A DNA stretch of 35,203 bases from positions 1 to 35,203 of IMG/VR virus record IMGVR_UViG_3300043331_001369. The stretch is one strand, 5' to 3'. This DNA comes from a virus. A program made the translations under genes and the position numbers. The notes beneath the pieces were generated by a model. That model saw only the letters and a list, made by a program, of their open reading frames with translations. It was not told where the DNA came from and did no database searches. Below are positions 8,369 through 15,398 of the stretch, one piece after another (the first letter of the stretch is position 1; every line of letters begins with the position of its first letter).

Positions 8369-8614
8369 ATGACCATGCTGCACAGGACCGCTGCGGAGAT
8401 CGTTCAGCTTCTCGCCAAGGCGGGCGAGCCGATGGACGATGATGGTTGCTTGTTGTGTGAGGGCCGCTGGGACCCAGTTCGAGACCTCCACGAGTACATC
8501 CATGCGGACAACTGCGCGTGGCGTCTCGCGCGCAACTGGCTGGCTGACCAGGAGGGTTGGCCCGGCCCCGTCCAGCCAGCGCTGGCAGGCACCTCAGCGA
8601 GCAGGCAAGAATAG
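8369..8614 (+). CDS. Small putative zinc-binding protein (moron-like)
   Basis: An 81-residue protein inserted on the plus strand between capsid and protease genes. AGGAGG sits 6 nt before the ATG, one of the best ribosome binding sites in the window. It has a CxxC (residues 27-30) followed by HxxxxC (about 44-49), enough for one zinc site, in an otherwise helical acidic protein. A hairpin begins right after its stop. Opposite orientation with its own signals suggests independent expression. Function unknown. Confidence 0.6.
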   Translation: MTMLHRTAAEIVQLLAKAGEPMDDDGCLLCEGRWDPVRDLHEYIHADNCAWRLARNWLADQEGWPGPVQPALAGTSASRQE

Positions 8615-8632
8615 AAGCGCGGTTCAGCGCTT
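8615..8632 (+). terminator. Hairpin after the plus-strand zinc-protein gene
   Basis: AAGCGC (8615-8620) and GCGCTT (8627-8632) form a perfect 6-bp stem with a 6-nt loop, starting at the base after the TAG. It overlaps the end of the convergent protease gene. Confidence 0.45.
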
Positions 8633-9256
8633 CCGCGCGCCGAGCCAGGCGCGCAACTCATCCAGGGCCGGCGTCACCAGCGGCGGCAACTCGACCGCCG
8701 GAGCTGGCGGCGACGCCGACCGGACGCTCAGCACGGCCGCGCTCTCCCAGGTCGGGTCGGACACCAGCGACAGGTGATCCATGAACGCCCGCTTCACCCG
8801 CCGAAGCCCCGGCCGGACACTCTTGTCCAGGTTCACATAGCGACCCGGCGCCGCGTACCCCACCGACGCGCCGAGGCATTCGTCGTCGGCCAACGCCAGC
8901 GTCTCGTCCCCAAGCGGGGTCTTGGCGATCCGGGCCGCCCCGACCAGCCCCTCCTCGCGGGAGGGCCAGAAGTTGACGACCTTCCCGACGGTGCGGGTCT
9001 TGTCGTGCTCACGGTTCACCTTGACCCGGTTCGGGCGCTTCTCGATGCCGTCCCAGGCGCCACGCTCGAACATCTCCCGCCACGGCTCACCACGCCACAT
9101 CACCACGGCCTCTTCGTCGTAGGGGGCGGCGACGAACTCGATGATCCGCTGGGCGAAGTTCACCCCGACAACGCTCGAGGAACGGAACAGCAGCGGCCCA
9201 TCCGGGACTTCAGCGGCCGCTGGGGATTCCTCGAACGGCTGCACCTCGGTGGTCAC
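8624..9256 (-). CDS. HK97-type prohead protease (peptidase U35)
   Basis: A 210-residue protein starting at GTG 9256 through a GTGA overlap with the portal stop. It shows the family's landmarks: an N-terminal strand ending in FVAAPYDEEA, an FERGAWDG segment, the catalytic His in NREHD (H84) and the nucleophile Ser in LGASVGY (S131), followed by an L-x-x-V-x-L-V-S-D-P-type strand. It matures the head by removing the capsid delta domain and degrading itself inside the prohead. The gene order portal-protease-capsid is canonical. Confidence 0.92.
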   Translation of the reverse strand: MTTEVQPFEESPAAAEVPDGPLLFRSSSVVGVNFAQRIIEFVAAPYDEEAVVMWRGEPWREMFERGAWDGIEKRPNRVKVNREHDKTRTVGKVVNFWPSREEGLVGAARIAKTPLGDETLALADDECLGASVGYAAPGRYVNLDKSVRPGLRRVKRAFMDHLSLVSDPTWESAAVLSVRSASPPAPAVELPPLVTPALDELRAWLGARKR

Positions 9257-10533
9257 GACCGGCCACCCCCTGTCAACGCCTCAGCAGCCACCAGATCCTC
9301 ACCATCGGTCGTTGTCTCCGTCCCGGGCGCGTCGACGAGCCGCTCCATCACCCGAATCTCCTGACTGCTCAGCGCACCGAGCACGACGAGCTTCTCGTAC
9401 GCCGTCGCCCGCTCCAACAGCGACGGCCGCGAATACTCGTCCCGGTTCAGCTCCACCGACTGGCCCCTGGGCAGCGCCCACCCCGACAGCGCCGACATCA
9501 CCCGCGTCGCCGCCGTCTTCAGGTAGCGGCGGTCGTGGAAGTCGAACACCTGGCTGACGTTGCTATACGTCATAGATTCGTTGGTGGGCAGGCCCAGCAG
9601 GAACGGCGGCACCCCCAACAGCACCGCGACCCGGGCCTCGTTGTAGCCGGTCTGCTCCTCAAGCCCCATCTCCTGGGGGGTCAGCTGCAGCGGCTTGGCC
9701 TTCACCCCACCGCTGAGGACCGCCGGCTTCCACGCCTCCCCCATGTTCCGCATCCGCGACGCCCACCACTGCTCCAGCAGCTGCTGGGCCTCGGCCGGCT
9801 TCATCGGCAGGTCCGTCTCGAGGACGTACTTGGGGATCGCGCCGTCGGCCATCTCGGCCGCATACCGGGCCAGGACCGACACCTGCACCAGACGGGCCCG
9901 ACCGGCCTCCAGCGGCCCCACACCGCGGGCGGTGTCGGTGGTCGACTTGTAGCGGATGTGGAGGATCTCGTCGGTGACGTCCAGGCTGCCGATCTTGTAC
10001 ACCCGCCGGCCTCCGGCCATGTCGGCGGTGACCAGCGGCGGCGGGATCACCCGCAGCGCATACGGCCAGCCGTCCGCCGCCCGCGACATCGGCAGCACGA
10101 ACGCCTCGCCGAGCGCCTGGAAGTCCCAGAACAGTTGTTTGGCGAACTCCGACCAGTCGCTGTAGATGTCGGGGTCCGGGTTCCCCATCCACGCCGTCGG
10201 TGGCAGCACCTGACCGTTCCGGGTGCGGTAGACGGGCATCGCCGACAACACCGAGGCGTTCAGGTCCAGCGCCGCCCAGGCCACGTCGGTCAGATCCTGG
10301 AGGCTGGCGCTGCCGTTGGCGGACCAGGCGGGGGTCGCCCACGTCGCCGGCCAGCCGTCCCAGGGGGAGGTGACCACCGCCGCCATCCGGTTCTGGGGCG
10401 GCTCGGTCGGGTCCTCGAGCACGGCCCCGTGGGGGTCGCCGGGGCGGTAGGTCGGCCCCACCGAGTCGGGGTTCTCGACCGTCGCGTTGGGGGTAGCGCC
10501 GGCGCCGGTCGCGTACCAGTCCAGGAACGGCAT
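9253..10533 (-). CDS. HK97-family portal protein
   Basis: A 426-residue protein from ATG 10533 (GAGGG 6 nt upstream; a GTG two codons earlier is possible). Family features include the N-terminal WATPAW..NGSASLQDLTDVAWAALDLNASVLS segment, PVYRTRNGQVL, and a DILHIRYKS-like strand. The clip/stem region follows, with PPFLLGLPTNESMTYSNV and FHDRRYLKT. It forms the dodecameric portal through which DNA enters and leaves the capsid and on which the terminase docks. It lies between terL and the protease gene. Confidence 0.92.
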   Translation of the reverse strand: MPFLDWYATGAGATPNATVENPDSVGPTYRPGDPHGAVLEDPTEPPQNRMAAVVTSPWDGWPATWATPAWSANGSASLQDLTDVAWAALDLNASVLSAMPVYRTRNGQVLPPTAWMGNPDPDIYSDWSEFAKQLFWDFQALGEAFVLPMSRAADGWPYALRVIPPPLVTADMAGGRRVYKIGSLDVTDEILHIRYKSTTDTARGVGPLEAGRARLVQVSVLARYAAEMADGAIPKYVLETDLPMKPAEAQQLLEQWWASRMRNMGEAWKPAVLSGGVKAKPLQLTPQEMGLEEQTGYNEARVAVLLGVPPFLLGLPTNESMTYSNVSQVFDFHDRRYLKTAATRVMSALSGWALPRGQSVELNRDEYSRPSLLERATAYEKLVVLGALSSQEIRVMERLVDAPGTETTTDGEDLVAAEALTGGGRS

Positions 10534-10545
10534 GGACACCCTCTG

Positions 10546-12102
10546 CTAGTAGATCGCCGGGAGGAACGTGGCCAGCTTCCCGGCAGCGATGGCGTCGTTC
10601 CGGGCCGCCAACGCCAAGGTGGCCGCCACCGCCGCGTCGATCTTGCGGGGCGAATGCGGCCGCTCCTTCTGGAGCACGAACGGCCGCCGCTCCCCGTCAT
10701 CGGTCCGCAACCGCACATACAGCCGGTGGGCGTTGGCGACATGGCGGGCGAGGCGGCTGTCCCCGTCGTGGGTCAGCTCACCCTGGCGGACGGCGGTATC
10801 GACGGCCTCGACCGCCGGGGCCATCCGGGCGGCCGAGTTGGTCGGGAACTCAGCCACGACATCCTTGCCGAACTCCTCAGCCCACGACGACAGCCAGCCG
10901 CGCCACCACGCCGGGTCGCCGTACATCCGCGCCACCCGCCAGCGGGAGAACGCCGTCCGCACCGCCTGATCAACCTCGGCGGTCGGGACGACCCAGCCCT
11001 CGCCGGCGTGACCCTGGGGACGCTCCCACACCTCGACGACGAACAGATGCCCCTCGCGGGTGCAGCCGACCAACGCCGAGGCGTCCCGACTGATGGAACC
11101 GTCGAAGCCGAGGGTGATCGGCTCGCCGTCGGCCACCACCACCGTCGGGTCAGCCCGCTCAGCCCACCGCCGCGGATCCATCCACCGGGCCGAGCCAGCG
11201 CGGCGCTCGTTCAGGAAGTAGCGGCGCTGCTCGTTCTCATCGGCCGTCGGGTCGCGGATCTCAGCCTTGATCCGCTCAAGGTCCATCCAGGCGACCGACG
11301 GGCCGTACACGTACCGCAGCGCCTGCTCAAGCGCCCCGTCGTCGGCCAGGTCCAGGTCCCAGTCGGCACCCTTGTGGTCGAACAGCGTCCCCGGCAGCTG
11401 TCCCTTGCGGACCGCCTCGTGGATGTGCTCACAGGTCGAGTCCTCACCGGGAGCGAACATGGTCGAGGTGAGCAGGAACCAGCCTTCGGCGTCGCGGCGC
11501 TTGACGGTGTTGCGCTTGACCGTCCGGTACATCGCCTTGTTCTCAGCCAGCACGTACAGGTGCGGCTCATCGGCGACGCTGAACGACTCCTTCCCGCCAT
11601 CCTTGGCCGCCGAGCTCGCCGTGCTCGGGCGGATCTCGCCGCCGTCGGGCAGAAACGTCCGGGTCGAGGACTGCCAGTCCCGGCCGATATCGACCCCGCC
11701 GAATACCTCCGGGTGGCGGTCCCTGGCCTCCGACAGCATGAAGCTGACGTTCAAGTACGTGTTCCCGGACTGGCCTTCCTCAGTGGACAGGCAACGGATG
11801 AACGGATAGGTCACCGGGCGGCCGACGGGATCACCGCGAGCGTCCCACCCGTCGAACCGGACCGGCCCCAGCGCCTCCGCGCAGACCAGCATCCCGGCCA
11901 GCTCGCTCTTAGCCCGCCCCTTGGGCCGCGACAGCAGCGCCTGGTCGTAGCGACGTCGGCCCTGGTCGGTCAGGGCGTAACAGTTGCAGATGAACCGGGC
12001 CAGCTCATCGTCCAACTCGATCGGCTCGCCCTGCACGTCACCGGGTCCGTGAACCAGGTAGGTCTCGATCCAGTCGATGACCTGCGGGCCGAGCGTCAGC
12101 AC
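10546..12102 (-). CDS. Terminase large subunit
   Basis: A 518-residue protein from GTG 12102, which directly follows the terS stop. The ATPase half carries a deviant Walker A (SRPKGRAKSE, residues 58-67) and a Walker B ending in ADE (about 177-179). The C-terminal RNase H-like nuclease shows acidic residues in LGFDGS (D334), MYGDPAW (D396) and KIDAAVA (D489). It cuts concatemeric DNA and pumps it into the prohead through the portal. Length is normal for the family. The deviant lysine position in Walker A is common in actinophage terminases. Confidence 0.93.
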   Translation of the reverse strand: MLTLGPQVIDWIETYLVHGPGDVQGEPIELDDELARFICNCYALTDQGRRRYDQALLSRPKGRAKSELAGMLVCAEALGPVRFDGWDARGDPVGRPVTYPFIRCLSTEEGQSGNTYLNVSFMLSEARDRHPEVFGGVDIGRDWQSSTRTFLPDGGEIRPSTASSAAKDGGKESFSVADEPHLYVLAENKAMYRTVKRNTVKRRDAEGWFLLTSTMFAPGEDSTCEHIHEAVRKGQLPGTLFDHKGADWDLDLADDGALEQALRYVYGPSVAWMDLERIKAEIRDPTADENEQRRYFLNERRAGSARWMDPRRWAERADPTVVVADGEPITLGFDGSISRDASALVGCTREGHLFVVEVWERPQGHAGEGWVVPTAEVDQAVRTAFSRWRVARMYGDPAWWRGWLSSWAEEFGKDVVAEFPTNSAARMAPAVEAVDTAVRQGELTHDGDSRLARHVANAHRLYVRLRTDDGERRPFVLQKERPHSPRKIDAAVAATLALAARNDAIAAGKLATFLPAIY

Positions 12103-12525
12103 CTAGTCGCCATCGGCCAGCGCCCGCAACCGCTGCCGACGGTCCTCCCGGGTCGGGGCCGGCTGCCCACCGACCTCGGGGACGTCAAAGCCGATCCGCA
12201 GCCGTAGCCGATCCTCAGGGGTGGCACCCAGCTTGGCCTCCCGCAGCCGAAGCTCAGCCGCCGCCGACACCTCGCCACGGAACAGGCGATCGGCGACATA
12301 GGCGGTCGTGGCCAGGAACTCCCACTCGGTCGGCCCGAACATGGCCGCTTGAGGAGCGTGACGCCACACCTCGTACCAGTCTCGAGTCCGTTTCAGCCAC
12401 CGACCCCGAGGCAAGTCCGGCGACGGACCCTGGAACGGCTCCGGCGACAGGATCGTCTTGTCCGGCTGAGCGTTACGGCGACGCCGCTGGTCGTCTGGTT
12501 TGGGGACTGGGCCACGTCCGGCCAT
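12103..12525 (-). CDS. Terminase small subunit
   Basis: A 140-residue protein. I use ATG 12525 because the MAGRGPVPKP start is typical of actinobacterial phage small terminases and GAGAGG lies 9 nt upstream; in-frame starts at 12534 and 12573 are less likely. The protein has a basic N-terminus (QRRRRN), a central helical part beginning near W-Y-E-V-W-R, and a C-terminal charged helix. It recognises the packaging start site and recruits the large subunit. The repeat cluster just upstream is a candidate binding site. Confidence 0.85.
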   Translation of the reverse strand: MAGRGPVPKPDDQRRRRNAQPDKTILSPEPFQGPSPDLPRGRWLKRTRDWYEVWRHAPQAAMFGPTEWEFLATTAYVADRLFRGEVSAAAELRLREAKLGATPEDRLRLRIGFDVPEVGGQPAPTREDRRQRLRALADGD

Positions 12526-12547
12526 GGCCACCATCCTCTCCCGTGCG

Positions 12548-12694
12548 AATCCGGGCCGATCCGGTGAGATCACGGAGGCCTCGGCAGTTCAGGAACCAAT
12601 CAGGGGTCTGGGCGGCAAGATCCGGCCAGATCCGTACGAACAGCGAGATCGGGGGCGCGGGGTCAGGGCAGGTCGGGCTATCAGAAAAATCCGG
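12548..12694. promoter_or_regulatory. Repeated ATCCGG motifs upstream of terS (cos/pac candidate)
   Basis: Between terS and the small membrane gene the motif ATCCGG or a close relative appears at about 12549, 12560, 12620, 12629 (truncated) and 12689, along with related GATC words at 12568 and 12646. An inverted repeat CAGGGCA/TGCCCTG flanks the last copy. The location next to terS and an HNH gene is where cos-type phages keep their packaging site. It could instead be a terminator/promoter region. Confidence 0.4.
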
Positions 12695-12838
12695 TCATGC
12701 CCTGCGGCGAGGGAGACCCACGTCGATGGCGAAGTGGGCCATGAACAGGGCGACCCCGAACCAGACGAGGTCGAACCATTGCAGCCCGTTGTGGATGGCG
12801 TAGATGGCGACGAGCACCGCAGCGATGAGCGCGAGCAT
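12695..12838 (-). CDS. Small two-TM membrane protein
   Basis: A 47-residue protein. The ATG at 12838 overlaps the TGA of the HNH gene (TGATG), with AGGAGA just upstream. Two hydrophobic stretches (LALIAAVLVAIYAI and WFDLVWFGVALFMAHFAI) are separated by a short HNGLQ turn. It ends in basic residues. Similar tiny membrane proteins are common in actinophage terminase regions. Function unknown; a holin-like or superinfection role cannot be told apart. Confidence 0.65.
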   Translation of the reverse strand: MLALIAAVLVAIYAIHNGLQWFDLVWFGVALFMAHFAIDVGLPRRRA

Positions 12839-13140
12839 CAGCGTCTCCTCTTGGCCGTGTTGCGGTTGCACCTGATGTGGGTTGGTCCCTCGTACCCCGC
12901 CCTGTCGGGGGTGTGGCCCTGGTCCCAGGGTGGTGGACCCAGGGGTAGCCCACACTTGGGGCAGGGGTCCGCTGGCGTGGTGCCCTGCTCATCCTGAGTC
13001 TTGCGCTGCTGGTGAGACCAGCCGTACCCACGCTGGGCGGTGGTTCCCCTAGCTCTGTCCTTAGCCCGGGTGTGCTCAGGGCACCTGCTGGCGATGGATA
13101 GCCGTGGGCATCCGGACTCAAGGCAGGGGCGGCGGGGGAT
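12838..13140 (-). CDS. HNH endonuclease next to terminase; apparent ATC start
   Basis: A 100-residue protein matching the small HNH nucleases found beside phage terminases: an N-terminal zinc knuckle (PRRPCLESGC..RCPEH), an RGYGWSHQQ segment, a second CxxC (60-63) and the HNH residues in WDQGHTPD (H76), H88 and CNRNTA (N92). In HK97-like cos phages such proteins assist terminase in cos cleavage. The frame has no ATG, GTG or TTG before the conserved start. An ATC occupies the place where relatives have Met, with GAGG 7 nt upstream and an in-frame TGA three codons before. A GTG/TTG start exists only in another frame. Confidence 0.7.
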   Translation of the reverse strand: MPRRPCLESGCPRLSIASRCPEHTRAKDRARGTTAQRGYGWSHQQRKTQDEQGTTPADPCPKCGLPLGPPPWDQGHTPDRAGYEGPTHIRCNRNTAKRRR

Positions 13141-13182
13141 GTCAACACCTCACCGATGCTAGTGAGTAAATCACGAACTGCG

Positions 13183-13680
13183 TCAAGTCGTCACGCCAGG
13201 TAGTCGTGCCCCGTACCTGGCGTCTTCCCTGGCTCCGGTCTGGACCCCGAGGCGGGCCCATTCGTCCCTGCCCCAACGATACGGCCAACCGTCTTGGGCG
13301 TGGGCGTCGGCCTGCCAGTTGAGGCACACCACCTCGTCAGGCTTGATGGTGCGGTCCAGGTCCTGGGGGTCGTCGTCACGGACCCAACCGACCAGCTTGC
13401 CGACCTCGCAGTGGGGGCAGGTGTAGCCGGTGCGGTCGGTGATGTCGATGCGCTTGACCCGGTGGAGGATCTGGTTGAACCGGGTGATGTGGTAGCGCAG
13501 GGACTGCTCGGCGCTCGCCATCTCCGACACCGGGTCGATCTGGAGCGGCGGCCGGCTGGCGGGCTGTGGTCGGCGGCCGCCTTCGCCCTGTCCCGGCTCG
13601 ATCTTGCCGGCGACCAGGCGGTACTTCCTCAAGAACTCCTCCAGGAGTTCTTCCATCGGGTCGGGTGGAGGGTTGGTCAA
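13183..13680 (-). CDS. Hypothetical protein with CPHC zinc motif
   Basis: A 165-residue protein from TTG 13680, overlapping the TGA of the preceding gene (TTGA) with GGGAGA 6 nt upstream; an in-frame ATG at 13656 lacks a site. The N-terminal helical part (EELLEEFLRKY) is followed by a basic linker and a segment with a CPHC pair and a later Cys. It resembles small actinophage proteins with a helical N-terminus and one zinc ribbon. I do not recognise a function. A weak promoter (TTGACG, 19 nt, TAGCAT on the minus strand, 13186-13156) overlaps its end. Confidence 0.6.
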   Translation of the reverse strand: MTNPPPDPMEELLEEFLRKYRLVAGKIEPGQGEGGRRPQPASRPPLQIDPVSEMASAEQSLRYHITRFNQILHRVKRIDITDRTGYTCPHCEVGKLVGWVRDDDPQDLDRTIKPDEVVCLNWQADAHAQDGWPYRWGRDEWARLGVQTGAREDARYGARLPGVTT

Positions 13681-13832
13681 AGGCGATCTCCCGTCACCTT
13701 GATGTTCTCCATGGGCCGCCACCAGTCGCCCTCCCGCCACCCGTCCCGACCATCGGGAACGAGCCGGTCACATGGTTCCAGGAGATTGGCGTCGAGGTTG
13801 CCGAACAAGTCCGGCTGGGTGGGTTCGGTCAC
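13677..13832 (-). CDS. 51-residue coupled hypothetical protein
   Basis: Starts at GTG 13832 inside a GTGA overlap and ends in a TTGA overlap with the next gene. The protein is acidic with DLFGNLD near the start and a GWREGDWWRPMENIK patch. This Trp-rich ending recurs in small actinophage proteins. Function unknown; translation is evidently coupled on both sides. Confidence 0.55.
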   Translation of the reverse strand: MTEPTQPDLFGNLDANLLEPCDRLVPDGRDGWREGDWWRPMENIKVTGDRL

Positions 13833-14299
13833 GGCAGTGTGGTCTCCGGCAGGTCAGGAGCTGTCGGCTGGGTCGCCGTCGGCAGCGTCGAGGTCCGGTA
13901 GGTGGTCGTGGTCGGCGGCAGGGTCGACGGGGTGGTGGTCGACGATGGTCGGGTGGTCATGCCAGTGACGGTGGGCCGGGCCGTCCTTGAGGAGGCTGTG
14001 GTGGAGGTCCTGGCCGGGTGGGTGGGTGTGGGGGTGGCCGTGCCGGAGGGCACCCGAACCGATTCGCCGGGTCGGAGGGTCAGGGTCGTGGTCGGCCATC
14101 CTGGCTCCTTGGTCGTGGTGGTCGGCTTGTAGGTCGGCATGGCCGGAACCCCGAGGTCGAGCTCGGCGTAGCGGGAAACGAGCACCGCGACCCCGAACCC
14201 GATGGAGGCGGACGCCACGACCAAGGCGATCCAGGTTGTCTGCGACCAGCGGGGCCGGCGGCCCCAGAACGCCGCGAGACGGTTCCTGGCACCTCGCAC
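13829..14299 (-). CDS. Single-pass membrane protein with Thr/Pro-rich outer domain
   Basis: A 156-residue protein from GTG 14299. A basic N-terminus (RRPRWSQ) precedes one membrane span (about residues 23-45, IALVVASASIGFGVAVLV). About 100 residues very rich in Thr, Pro and Ser follow, low-complexity and probably extracellular or wall-spanning. No enzymatic motif is seen. Such Thr/Pro stalks are frequent in actinobacterial surface proteins and can be O-mannosylated. A role at the host envelope, such as exclusion, is inference only. Confidence 0.6.
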   Translation of the reverse strand: MRGARNRLAAFWGRRPRWSQTTWIALVVASASIGFGVAVLVSRYAELDLGVPAMPTYKPTTTTKEPGWPTTTLTLRPGESVRVPSGTATPTPTHPARTSTTASSRTARPTVTGMTTRPSSTTTPSTLPPTTTTYRTSTLPTATQPTAPDLPETTLP

Positions 14300-14581
14300 C
14301 TAGCCAGCACCCCCCGAACGGCCCTCAGCGGCCGTTCTCGTGGCTCCTGGCGATAGTTCGGCGGGTCGGTCCCAGCGACCTTCGTCGGCGCCTCGTTCAC
14401 CCTGGGCGCCGACCTCCCGGACAGCCACGTCCAGACCGACCATGCCGGGGAACCCGCCCATGGCCCGTTGGAACTGGCGCTGGACGGCGTCACCGGTTAG
14501 GTCGGGCCGGTCGTAGCGGAAGCTGATAACGACCTGGTGCTGGCCCTGGGTCGGGTCCTCGATGGGCTTGGGCTTGGTCAC
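14300..14581 (-). CDS. Hypothetical protein
   Basis: A 93-residue protein from GTG 14581 in a GTGA overlap with the preceding small membrane gene. Residues 15-60 look folded (QVVISFRYDRPDL..., FQRAMGGFPGMVGLDVAVREV, a plausible beta-alpha-beta unit). The C-terminus is charged and low in complexity. No family recognised. Confidence 0.55.
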   Translation of the reverse strand: MTKPKPIEDPTQGQHQVVISFRYDRPDLTGDAVQRQFQRAMGGFPGMVGLDVAVREVGAQGERGADEGRWDRPAELSPGATRTAAEGRSGGAG

Positions 14582-14742
14582 GAACGACGCTCCAGGTGTT
14601 CGACGACCAGGATCCCGGCGGCCGTGAACGCGACGACGGTGGCGGTGGCCCACAGGACCCCGCCCTTGTTGATGGCGTCGTTGAGATACCAGGCGGTCCC
14701 GATGGCGACCACGATCAGGGCGGCGAGGCGGGGCCGGGTCAC
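14578..14742 (-). CDS. Small two-TM membrane protein
   Basis: A 54-residue protein from GTG 14742, overlapping the methyltransferase stop (GTGA). Two hydrophobic helices (LAALIVVAIGTAWYL and WATATVVAFTAAGILVV) are joined by NDAINKGG. It lies in a chain of coupled genes. Function unknown. Confidence 0.55.
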   Translation of the reverse strand: MTRPRLAALIVVAIGTAWYLNDAINKGGVLWATATVVAFTAAGILVVEHLERRS

Positions 14743-15398
14743 GCGGCGGCCCCTAGGGCGGCAAGTAGGAACTGGCCTAGATGCGAGGTGTACGCCGGAG
14801 GGATGGCCTGGCTGAGCTCATCCACCGTCATCCAGTCGATTCCCATGGCCTCTCGCCAGGAGGCGACCGGCTGTCCGGCCTGTCCGCCACCGAAGACGTA
14901 GCACCAAGCGGTGTCGTACTCCTTGCCGTGCTGGCGGACGCGGTAGCGGCGCTTGTCATGGGCGCCATGGGCGCAGCCGGGCGACATGAGGGCAAGCGGG
15001 CTCTCGAACAGTCGGTGACGCTTGATCGGCAGCCCGAACGCCGAACCGCAGAGCATGACCGGGTCACGCAGCCAGGGCCGAGCGTCCATGACGTTCTCGA
15101 TGATCCAGGGAACGCCTGCAGCTTCCAGCCGTCCCCTGGTCGGAGGGATCAGGTTCTCGTGGTTGGCCTGGGAGCCGCGGACGTTGGTGATCTTGCTGTG
15201 CCACTGGCAGGTCGGCGAGGCGTGGATGGCGTCGAACCCCTCCAGCGGGAACGTGAGCGCGTCGGCCTGGTGGAACTCGAACGGGTAGCGAGGCTGCTCA
15301 GCTAGGTCAACACCAACGACCTCAAAGCCAGCCTGGTAATAGCCCCTCGCCGCGCCGCCTGCTCCACAGAACAGGTCGAGGAGGCGGGGCCGGGTCAT
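14739..15398 (-). CDS. Small DNA (cytosine-5) methyltransferase-like protein
   Basis: A 219-residue protein; ATG 15398 forms an ATGA overlap with the phosphoesterase stop. Motif I is LLDLFCGAGGAARGYYQAGF (6-25). Motif IV is SPTCQ, with catalytic Cys64; most C5 methylases have PPCQ, so one Pro is replaced by Thr. IENV (100-103) and IKRHRLF (125-131) match motifs VI and VIII. It is shorter than typical bacterial enzymes, with little room for a target-recognition domain, like a known group of compact phage methylases. It probably modifies phage DNA against restriction. The sequence target is unknown. Confidence 0.82.
   Translation of the reverse strand: MTRPRLLDLFCGAGGAARGYYQAGFEVVGVDLAEQPRYPFEFHQADALTFPLEGFDAIHASPTCQWHSKITNVRGSQANHENLIPPTRGRLEAAGVPWIIENVMDARPWLRDPVMLCGSAFGLPIKRHRLFESPLALMSPGCAHGAHDKRRYRVRQHGKEYDTAWCYVFGGGQAGQPVASWREAMGIDWMTVDELSQAIPPAYTSHLGQFLLAALGAAA

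Noticed and set aside
9535-12207. An 890-codon plus-strand open frame across portal and terminase
   Set aside because: It is the antisense shadow of two clear genes in high-GC DNA, with Arg/Gly/Pro-rich nonsense composition and no ribosome binding site.
12681-13148. Minus-strand frame with a GTG/TTG start over the HNH gene
   Set aside because: It reads Pro/Arg/Ala-rich nonsense, while the neighbouring frame gives a recognisable HNH protein and a coupled membrane protein.
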